Shown here: positions 24,880 to 35,800 of the stretch, piece after piece
Layout: every line of letters begins with the position of its first letter
Numbering within the stretch: the stretch's first letter is position 1
Source of the DNA: a virus
Virus record (IMG/VR): IMGVR_UViG_3300033153_001499
Location: 1-45,892 of that record
Length of the DNA stretch: 45,892 bases
Reading direction: 5' to 3' (one strand)
Notes under the pieces: model-generated
Database searches by the model: none
Seen by the model: the letters and a program-made list of their open reading frames with translations, nothing else
What the model was told of the DNA's origin: nothing
Position numbers and translations under genes: made by a program

Positions 24880-26880
24880 ATGGCAAACGGAAGAACAAGC
24901 GGAAGTTATTATGGTTACAAAGCTCCACAGGGAAATGTTCCTGACTATGCAGGGGCTTTTAGGTCTGCGCGTAAAAGTGTAACAGACGCATTAGATAGAA
25001 AGAGAGCTGTAAGAGAAAAAGCAGATAAAGAATATCAAGACTCCAAAAACGCCTTAAGTGAAGTTCAAAACGGAAAAGACAAAGAATTTAACGACCTTAT
25101 TGGTGAGGGGTTAAACAACACCAGGGACGCTCTTTTTGAAAAACAAAAGCTTTTATATGCAGGGAAAATAAAACCATACGATTGGACCGCTTATAATAAT
25201 AATTTAAAAAATAGTATGACCGCACTTAGTGAGGTATCTACTAATTACAATGAAGTATTTGCTAGTTTCTTAGAAAGGCAACAAATAGATCCTGAAACAG
25301 GTAGAGCCCCTGCGGGGATTCAAGAGGATTTCGCAGCTACTGAATTGGGTGAGTTTGCTGATTTTTCTCATAGAAAACTAATGGCAGACCCTAGTGGTAA
25401 CTTCTTTTTTGCTTATGAGAATGATGACGGTAGTATAGATCCAGATAAGTCGGTTAATGTAAATTATGTTAATAGATTACAAAACCACCAAACTAACGCA
25501 GTCGATTTACCTAGCGCAGTTGCTTCTTATACGGAGCAATTTGGAGACTTTAAAAAAGTTATAGATGATGAAAACATTCAAACAACTGAAGGGTTAAATG
25601 CTTTAGAAGGTGCTGGTTTCTTAAATGAAGCTTTAGAAAATTTATATGGCATGTACATAAATAGCCCAAGTAAATTGATGAGTGTGTTGGGAGATAATAG
25701 CGTGTATAGTGTAAGTGGCACAGCTGGAGATCAAGCTTATTTCACATATAAAACTACAGATTTAGTAGACCCTAAAGACCCTAGTAAGGGGTTTAAGGAC
25801 GATTCTAAACATAAAGGCAAGCCTTTAAATCAAGGTATTTTAATGGAGTTAAATCCCGCTGGAGATTGGGAACCTAAATTAAATGAAGATCAAGTCACAC
25901 AAGCTAAAAAGGTAATAAGGCAACAATTTTATTTATCTATGGGGATTAAAGAAACAGCCAAGCCTCAATATAGCAACGACAGTAACAACTTAAGCGTAAG
26001 TCAACAAACCGAATTAAAAAAAGCAAAAAACCTCTACAACAACGCTATGAGTATTGCGACAGGTGAGGTTGCTCAGTTAAACGGTGTTGAGTACAACAAT
26101 GGACGAATAGAAGGGGCGAGACCGCATAAAGGTGGTATTCAGTTTTATGTAGTTCAAAAAGATGGAAGTAAACAGCCTGTGGTAATAAAAAGACCACGTA
26201 ACGCAAAAGGTGAAAATTTAACCGAAAATGAATTAGCTACTAAATTTGCTAGAAAAGTAATAGCTCCTATTTTACAAAACACTGACCCAACAACAGTAGA
26301 TACAAGGTTTATGACTGGCTCTAAAAACTATAGCCAAAAATATAAAACAGATAACTATCTTAGGTATGATACGGACCCATGGGATTTAGAGTCTTATGGT
26401 CCATACATTGACTTAGATACAAGGGTAGGGAAAATTACTCCTCAAGCACCGGGAACTAAAGATAAGCAATCAGCTGGAACTACGATATATAGGATAATCC
26501 CTCAAACATCCTGGAAAGGAGCTGTTAAAACCTTATCTCAAGGTAATCCTAAAAATAAAGACGATCAATCTGGATATGCTTGGAATGACACCAATAAAAC
26601 TAAAGCGTTTTTAATGGAAGACATACAATCGTTAACCGAAAAAGCTATGGGAGATTTTATGGGTCAAAAACTCGCTAAGTCAGATGTGGTAGTGACTCCA
26701 CAAGGTAAAGATTCCGCGGTAGTAAGTATTACAGTTTTCAATGAATCTAATCCACTTCTCCCCCCTAAGAAAGTGCAGTATGTGTTTAAAAAAGGAAATG
26801 ACGAAACTATTTATAATGAAAACTTACAAGCTCTTAATAAAGCGGGGAGAGAGGTTTACAGATTACATTACGGAAAATAA
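24880..26880 (+). CDS. Putative ejected internal virion protein (T7 gp15-like position)
   Basis: A 666-aa protein, helical and charged in the first ~400 residues (SARKSVTDALDRKRAVREKA; coiled-coil-like), then beta-rich in the last part. It begins MANGRTSGSYYGYKAPQGN, a Gly/Ser/Tyr-rich flexible start. There is no signal peptide. The position after the gp14-like gene and before the 3078-aa gene, and the size, compare with the T7 internal core protein gp15. No lytic transglycosylase motif could be seen. The role as an injected conduit protein is inference from order, size and composition. It starts 10 bases after the preceding stop. Confidence 0.5.
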   Translation: MANGRTSGSYYGYKAPQGNVPDYAGAFRSARKSVTDALDRKRAVREKADKEYQDSKNALSEVQNGKDKEFNDLIGEGLNNTRDALFEKQKLLYAGKIKPYDWTAYNNNLKNSMTALSEVSTNYNEVFASFLERQQIDPETGRAPAGIQEDFAATELGEFADFSHRKLMADPSGNFFFAYENDDGSIDPDKSVNVNYVNRLQNHQTNAVDLPSAVASYTEQFGDFKKVIDDENIQTTEGLNALEGAGFLNEALENLYGMYINSPSKLMSVLGDNSVYSVSGTAGDQAYFTYKTTDLVDPKDPSKGFKDDSKHKGKPLNQGILMELNPAGDWEPKLNEDQVTQAKKVIRQQFYLSMGIKETAKPQYSNDSNNLSVSQQTELKKAKNLYNNAMSIATGEVAQLNGVEYNNGRIEGARPHKGGIQFYVVQKDGSKQPVVIKRPRNAKGENLTENELATKFARKVIAPILQNTDPTTVDTRFMTGSKNYSQKYKTDNYLRYDTDPWDLESYGPYIDLDTRVGKITPQAPGTKDKQSAGTTIYRIIPQTSWKGAVKTLSQGNPKNKDDQSGYAWNDTNKTKAFLMEDIQSLTEKAMGDFMGQKLAKSDVVVTPQGKDSAVVSITVFNESNPLLPPKKVQYVFKKGNDETIYNENLQALNKAGREVYRLHYGK

Positions 26881-26891
26881 CAAGAAATACA

Positions 26892-29800
26892 ATGAACGAT
26901 AAGACATTAGAATCATTATATAAAAAATTAGGCTTAGAAGCTAATAATGTAAGTTTTGAAGATTTTAAAGGAGCTTTAGAGGAGTACCCAGAATACAGGG
27001 ATAATATATTTACAGCGCTTGTAGACGCAAAAGAATATACTCAAGAAGAAAGGGGCGCATTTGATGACTTGTTAAAAAAAAAAGAAGAAACTTCGGAGTT
27101 GGTTGGAAATCAAGCTCCTACCACTACTACATTGGCTACCGATCAGTCGGCTCAGGAAGCTGTTTCGGCTTCTTCCGATTTAGAAAGTAGTCAAGAACCT
27201 CAAAACCCTCAAGATGTAATTCAAGATGAGCAAGAGGTAGTTCAAGCTCAAGACGATACGGAATTACAAATTCAACAAGAGAACACTCAAGAAAATACAC
27301 CTCCACCTGTTATGGCTAACGCTACGGTAGACCAGCCTGAGATTACTAGCGCCACACCTATAATAGAAAACCAAACAGACATGACTCCTCCGGCAGAAAT
27401 GCCAGATGAATTTGCGCCAATTAATGCAGATGATTTAATGACTAGTAAAAGCGAAACTGGTCTGTATCCACAAACGCAAGTAGGCTTTGAAGCGGGTAAT
27501 GAAGAAGATGGAAATTTAGCCAACAAAAAAATGGATTATACTTTTTATCAGATTCCTGTTTCTGAAATGGAGCCCGACCAGGCTTCAAGAGTGGTTAATT
27601 ATATGCAAGAAAATGGGCTAACTGAATTAGAGGCTAGAATAAAAAATCCTGACATCTTTATAAACCAAAAGCAATTAGACGCTTTAGAACAAGAGAGAGA
27701 AGAAACAAATGAATTTTTAGAAGAAGGGGTTGGGAATATAATAAACACTATAGGTGATGACATATACAACGATGGATTAGAAGTAACAGAAGGAGAAAAT
27801 ATACCATCGGATTGGAGTACAGAATTATATACTGCACCTAATGGATCTACCTATGACAATAAATTAGAATTTATTAACTCCCCAGAGGGTAGGCAATTGA
27901 TTATGGAAGAAAAAACTTCTATAGCTGGAGGTGATATAATGAATTTTGACATTAATCGTCACATTTTAGAAGATGCTTTTGTTTTCTCAGGAGCCGACCC
28001 AGAACAGTTCGGTTATTATAAAAACGAAGACGGTGAATGGGGTGGACCCAGAAGGATGTTTGACTATAGAGGTCTTACTCAAGAATCCTCTGGTCCTGGA
28101 TTACAGAATGTATTTGATTGGGGAAGTTTTATTAACCCCGAAACCAATAAACCTTACGACTTAACCAAGGTAAAAAGCTATGATGATTTATCCGTCTTGT
28201 GGGATAAGATGTCTCTACACATGAACGATGATCAAGCTCAACGCATAATGCAAGAGGCTTATAATCAAAGTATAAATAGTGTTAATAATAAAATTTATGA
28301 CTACGGTCAAAATTATTTAGATAGAGCCGACCAAGGGGTTTCTAGGTCTTATAAGCAATTAAGAAACGCTCAATACGACTTAAACTTAATAGTAAATAAT
28401 CTTGCATACTATGAAGGTTTAGATGATAAAATGAAATTTGCTTATGACTCTAAATACACAGAAGCAACAGGATTATCGTATGGCGCCTATTTAGCACAAC
28501 AATGGGATTTCCAGCAGGCTAATGTAGAAACAGCTTTATTAGAATATGAACAACAACGTTCCTCTTGGTATAGTGATGAAACTGAACTGATAGATTTAAA
28601 AACAGGTAAGTTAATCAACTACGCAGACGCGGATCAAGAAACTTTAGACTATCATCAAAACATAGATGAAAGTGCGTTAAAATTAGTTAGAAGAAAAGGA
28701 AATAACCAAGGGTTTTTAGACGAACACTTAAGACGTTCATATTATAATCTAATGGCAATTTCATCTACAATGCCTGATAATTTTGCCGAAGCTTGGTGGG
28801 AAGGAAATTCTTACTTTGATGTAGCTCAAGGAGCTTTATTAGAAGGAATGGTAGGGTTATCAGCAGAAGCTAATAAACTGTTTTTTGATGATGAAGAAAT
28901 GTATAACAACATTAAAGAGATAGGAAATAGCTTTTCTAAATGGGGAGGGACTGACAAGCAGACCCTTATCAATTCATCTATGTATGATAAAAACGAAGCC
29001 CCTGAATTAAGAGATATGAGGATGAAAAAGCTTTGGTATTTAGATGGTAACTCACCTTGGATAAATACCTTTAATGAGGCTTTATATGATTTTCAATCAG
29101 CTAATAGAGCTGTAGTGTTAAATGAAGATTACATTCAAAAGGCTAAATTAAACCCTGAGAATAAATTTAATATGTACACCAGGGACTTGTTTATGTCCTT
29201 TGATTATCCTGACACACCAGGGACTCCTGACGATCCAATGAGTTTTGGTAAATACGGACCAAAAGAGGCTGCCAATCATTGGTCTCAAGTTTTACAACAA
29301 AATGGAGTGCAAATATCAGATGAAGACATGGCTTTTATGGAACAAACTTTTGCAGAAAAGGGAATTCATATGAGTGCTCAAATGACTAATTTCCTATATA
29401 AATTTGCTTTAACTAGAGGTATGTTTAAAGGAGTAGTGGGAACCACGGGCGCTACAGCAGCAGCTCCTCAAGGAGTATATAGATGGGACGCTGTTACGGC
29501 AGGGTTGGCGGGCTTAGGTCAAAGTAAAGCGTATCAACAATCAGTGTTTCTTCTTTCATCTATGTTGCAAGAAGGGTTAATAATGGAGGCTTATCAAGAA
29601 GGTTTTGAAGGTGGAGAAGGAATGGGTTTTTTAGAGGGTGCCGCTCTCGCTGGAGGCTCTGGCGCAATGAATATGGCGTGGAAGGCTATTAATAAAATTC
29701 CATTTATGGCTAAAATGCCAGCTACCATGGAGAAATTTCTCAATAGTCAATCTCAAGTCGTAGGGGGTATGGGAGGTATGTACACTTCTGAACTAGTTCA

Positions 29801-32800
29801 CGAATTAGGTCATAATAAAGAGTGGGGAGAAATAGTAAATAATGTGTTTGCTGGTCCTGACAATAGCCCCGGAGAAAAAGCTTTGTTGCTTTATTTTATG
29901 ACCGCTGGTATTCAGTATTCTAAAACTGGGAAAGAAGATATTACACAGTTTAGAGATGCTATAAAAAAAGACATTCAAAACATATATAATCGAAGCTATA
30001 AAAGAGTGCCAGCTTCAATAGCGGCTAATTACAAAAAATTAGGAATACGTCCTGACGCAACTGACCAGGAAGTAGTAGACGCTTATTTAAAGGCTTCCGA
30101 AAAATATGAAGATAAAGGCGGTTACAGAGATCCTAATAAAATGGAAGAGTTTATGGAGCTTCATGAGGCTTACACCACTGTTAAAAACCATAGAGGACAA
30201 AAATCCAACATAGAACAAGGGTTGGGGGAAATAGCTAAACAAGAACAACAAGATAAATCTAATCAAGAGCGATATGATCATTTAGATGATTTAGCAATTA
30301 AAACTACAGATCCTAGAACTGTAATGTTGGGGATTCCAACCTCAACTGAAAATTTAACAACCCTACCTTCAGAACAAAGGATATTAGAAGAAATGCAACC
30401 CACGTTTAATGCGGAGGAAGCTAACTTTTGGGCTAACAAGAGTGAAGTAGAGATTAAAGATTCTTATGGTTATATAAATAATTTAGTAAAACAAGGCGAA
30501 GTTACATCACTTCAAGGAGAACACATGAAGCAACAAATTTCTAATGTTCGTGAAATGATGAAAGGATTAGAGGTGATTGAAAACCCTGAAGCCAAGGCAG
30601 AGGCTTATGATTTATCTAATGAATTAATTCAACAAGAAAGATTATTAAACCTATATCAATCATCAAAAGTGTCTCCATCTCAAAAAATCAAGCAAGTTGA
30701 AGCTAGAATAAAAGAGATTAATAGTCGATTAACCGAAATAGGAAATAACATTGAAGCACCCGCAAGTCCTATAGAAAAAGCGCAAAATGAATTCAACAGG
30801 CTTTTAGAAGAAAAAAGAATGATTGAAAGCCCAAGCTTTAGAAGTAGTAACTCTAAAGAATATGTAGAACAAATGTTGAGAGATATTAACGGTAAGATTA
30901 GTGCTCAAGAGGAAAAAATGATTAACGAGTTTGGTGGTCAGTTTTCTGGGGGAGGTTCTAATAGAGTTTACGTAGAAGAAGTAGGTCCTTCTAAGTCTAA
31001 AACCGAAACGGAAAAGGGAGATAGAATAAAAGTAGGAGAGCAAGAGGTTATTGAGGAAGTTCCTGAAAACTTAGAAAGAGAAAATCCAGAGCTGTTAGAC
31101 GCAGAGCAAAAATCATCTCGAGACCAAAAGATAGAGGAAATGCAAGCAGAGGGAGAACAAGCTAGGATTACTCAACTCAAAGATTACATAAAAGAATTAA
31201 AAGAAAAAGGTGGAGATGAAAAGCGCGTACAGGAATTAGAAAAAGAATTAAACGATTTAGAGTCGAAACAAGTTGAACCATTAAAAACTGAAAAAGATGC
31301 CGATAGTGAGCCAGAACCAATGGAAGTACCTAGCGAAGAACAAGCCGAAAGTGTTCAAGAGACTGAAGAGATACAACCCGATGACGCGACTCCAGGACCT
31401 TCCGAAGTCAGCGCCCAACCGAAAGCCGACAAGACGACCCCACCGAAACGTTACAAGGACCTAAGAGATTCTGAAAACACCTCTGGAGACCCTCAATTAG
31501 AAAGAGTATATGGCGAGATTGAAAGTGAAATTGCTGAAAAAGTTGAAGCTAGAGACAGAAGAGATAGATACGTGAAAGACAGGTCAGCTATGACTACTAA
31601 ACAACAAGAAGCTACAGACCGAAGGGTAAATGCGGAAACTAAAGAGGCTGCTTTAGAATACTTAATGAGGTCTAAATGGTATGAAAACGCCACAGACCTA
31701 CAAAGAGATGCCGCCTTTAAAGAGGTGAGTTATCGATTTGGAGCGCCTAAGAAGCGATTAAACGCTCAAGACAGAGCTAACCAAGCTGTAGGGAATAAAG
31801 GACGTCAGAAGTTCGTAGATGAGCTCCAAATGCTTAAAGATCAATTTAAGATAGCTAATAAGGCTGGGAAAGATGTTAGGTATATAGTAGACAATATTCG
31901 TAAATATGTAGATCGAAACTTCACTTCTAAAAAAGGAGGGGTAAAAATCAACTGGACTACCGGTGACGCTAAGAAGCTTTATAAAAAACTAACAGATGAA
32001 AGAGCTGTTCTAGAAAAAGCTTACACAAATAAAAACGGAGACAGGATTAAAAAGTCTATTGCTCGTTTAGAAGAAATAACGAAAGAGATAGACCAGCTTA
32101 TAGAAAACAAAACTCGCCCTACTTATGTAGCGTGGTTAAAAGAAAATACGGTAGTAGATAATTTAACTACTGAGTCTGGTAGTGCTCAAATCTCGGTGAA
32201 TAAAATTAAAGAACTAAGACAGTATGTGGATAATTTAAAAAAACCATTTGAGGAAATGACCACTACCGAACTAGAGCAAACTATTAGTGATGTTCAACAA
32301 ATTATAAAAGAAGGTAAAGACGCTAAAACATTAGAGAGAAGTCGTAAGCAAAAATCTCAAATGGAAAATAAGGGTAAAATAGCAAAAGAGTTATATGTTG
32401 AAGGGGAAGATTTTAGCCAAGATGTAAACACCTACGAGGAGGCTGAGGCATATTTAGGATCTCAGAAAACTGACCTTAAACAACCCTTGAAAACTTTAGA
32501 ATTAGACCAAGAAAAAACTTTTAAAAACGAACAAGGAGAAGAGGTGTCGTTAGAAAAAGGAATTAGCGACAAGCGATCAAAATTAAGAAAATTAAGAGAA
32601 GAGGCAGAAAATATTGAAGAGGAAGTAATTGCTGATGAGGTGGTTGCTGATGAGGTGGTTGCGGAAGAACCTGTCTCAGATGAGGTAATAGAATTAGAAC
32701 CAATAGACCCAACAGAAGCTGACTTTTCATCTTATGATGTTAAAAACGCTGAAGAGAATCCAGCATTGGAGCCCTATATTAATTCAGAGGTGGAATCATC

Positions 32801-35800
32801 TAGAGATATGTTAGGGGGTCCAAAAGCTATTCAAGAAACGGCAGAATTAGGAAAAAAATTAGATGCAGACAATGCTAATGTGGTGTTTAAGAGAGATTTA
32901 GGGATTGTAGGTGGTCGAAGAATATTTGAATTTGAAGTAGAAGGTACAGGAGAAAAATTCTTAATGTACAAATCTAAAGGAGAGGGAACTGGTCCTGAAT
33001 CAAAAGGAAAATGGGTTCCTTTAAAATACTTCGCTAAAGACGGTTGGTTTGTTAAAGGAAGAGTAGATAACGAGGGTAACTTAAGTATGGAGCCACTTAC
33101 TAACGAAAACAATCCGAAGTTTAATAAATACGGAAGTGAGACCTTTAAAGAGTTAGCCAAAAAACTAGAAGCTGACGCAGAAGCTGTAAAAAATGAAAAC
33201 ACTACCGAAACTAAAGAAGAGGTTGCAACAGAAGAAGTGGCGGAAACTAAGAGAACTAAAGAAGATGTACAAAAAGAAATCGAAGCTACTGAAAATGAAA
33301 TTGAACAATTAGAAGAGGTTTTAAATGAACTACCTACTCAAGCAGAATTAGACGCTGCTAGAGACAGGTTGATTAATGAAGCTAGAGATTCAGACGCTAT
33401 AGATAAAATTGAAAATGCATACGAAAAAGCTTCTAAACGTTTAAGACAGGAAGAGGCAAGTTCAAGTGTAACTTTTGATCCTAGGGACGGTTTTGTATTG
33501 GTTACAACGAAAGACGGAAAGACGTATCTCGTTAAAAGTAAATCAGACTTAAATAAAATTGACCCAGAGGAATTTGAGTCAGGAACTGGATATGTCAGTA
33601 AAGATGTTCAAATTAGTAGACAACAACAACAAGCTATTCAAGGTGAAGAATTAAAGGATAAACTAAAAAGCGAAGCGGAAAAAGCTGTTAAAAAGATAGC
33701 AAAACCTTTCCATGGAGCCTCTATTAAAACTATCAAAACTCTATTAGAAAGAGTGGGTCTAGGTAAGCCAGAACTAAAAGAAGCTACTGTTGATATTTAT
33801 GAAGACATTGTAGCGGCTAGAAGAAATATTCAAAAACTTGCTGATGAGTTAACCACATCGCTAAATGAAGTGAAAAAAGAAAACAAAATCACTGATAAGT
33901 TTTTATTGAAAGCTAAATCAAAAGATGGTAAATCAAGCACAAGAAATATTATAAAACACGAAACTCCAGAATCTTCTTATGAGATTACCAATGACACAGC
34001 CGTAGATTTATATATGCTTAAAATAGCGGAAGGTAAATACAGGTTAGAGCAAACAGGTGTAGATGTAGCTGAATTGGACTCCTATATGGACGCCAATCCA
34101 GAGCTAAAAAAATACGCAGAAGACATGTTAGACTGGTATGAGTCTACAAGACCTTATTTTAAAGATGTGTTTGAAGATGTAACAGGTAGAACTTTTGAGG
34201 ACTTCAATAGAAACCCTGACGGAGAAGAGTTGCGTTATATGCCTATTTGGGCAAAAGGCACAAGTGAGAGACCAGGGTCAGATCTTATAACAAGTGATAA
34301 TTTTACTTTAGGTATAAAAGGCGGTAAAGATCAAAACTATTCTAGCAGTGTAATGACTGATCGTTTTAAACAAAGAAATGATAGATGGGTAATGAGTAAA
34401 GACGGTAGATGGGAGCGCCCTGAAGGTCCATATCAAATGACAGGAGCTAACACAAAGGCATTAGATTACATTAAAGAGATGACTCATACTAATGAGATGT
34501 GGGATGTCAACCAAAAAATTAAAGGGCTAATTAACCCACAAACAGAAGGGAAATTAATTGACATGATGGGAGAAGAGAACTATAGATCTCTTAAGTCTCA
34601 ATTAGACGAAATAACGGGCGGAGAAAATAAATACCAAACTCAAGTTGAGTCTGTTATAAATAAAGTTAATAAAGCTGGTGTGGTATATAGACTAGCATTT
34701 AACACCTTGAATATAGCCAAACAAGCAACTACCGCCACTCATTGGCTTGGAGCTGGAATAAAAGACGGGGTATACCCTTGGGATATGGTGGCGCAGTCCG
34801 GATTAAGCGTTACTGACCTGGTTGGTAAAAACGGGAAAGAAAAGGTAAATTTCATTTGGGATATAATAACAGATCCTCAAATAAAAAATAGATGGAAAAA
34901 AACCGCTATAGACCCTGCCTTTGAAGAGTTTATTAATAAAGCGTCTACCACTAAAGAATGGAGCGTTACCCAAAAGAGAAGAATGTTAGGTAAACTTTTA
35001 ACTGACATAGGAATGAAGCCTACGCAAGTTGGGGATATGCTTGGAGTTTTAGGCGGAGGAATTCCTTACGCGTTAGCTTATAGGACGAAGTACATAAAAG
35101 ACGGATACTCTAAAGCTCAAGCTTCAGAAATGGCTCTAGGTAAAATGACTAAGCTAATGAACGAGTTACAGCAATCTCAAGAAGGTTACGCTACTACACC
35201 ACTACAAAGAAGTTTATTAGGTAGAACGTTTGTGACTCAATATAAGAGTTCTCAAATTCAAGCTGTAAACAAACAAATGCAAGTAATTCAAGAAATAAGA
35301 GATTCTAAAAACGCTACCACTAATGAGAAGGCTCAAATGGCATACGATTTTATTTATTGGAGCATGTTTAACGCTGGCTTTAGTGCTTTCGCAACAGGAT
35401 ACGCAGCGGATGTATTAGGTCTTAGTGATTCTGACGATAAAGGTGAAGAACGAACACAACACAACTTTATAGAAGGTATGATGAGTTCACAACTTCAAGG
35501 TATGGGTATGTTAGGGTTAGTAGCTGAATTTGGAATGAATGAATTTATTGGACAAGACTGGAAAAACAACAACCCAATGATTGACTTTATAAGTGATATT
35601 ACTGGAGCTGTCTATGAGGCAAGCACAACAGGTATTGGGGATATGACTGAAAAGGTGGAGAAAGGAGATTTACTAAAAAGTGTAATTGACTTAGAAATAA
35701 AAAATAAAATAATTGAAGCCGCTGAAAATGATGGATGGAGTACGGCTATTGATATGTATGACGATTATATGTTTTCTACACATGGAGATAAATTAGAAGG

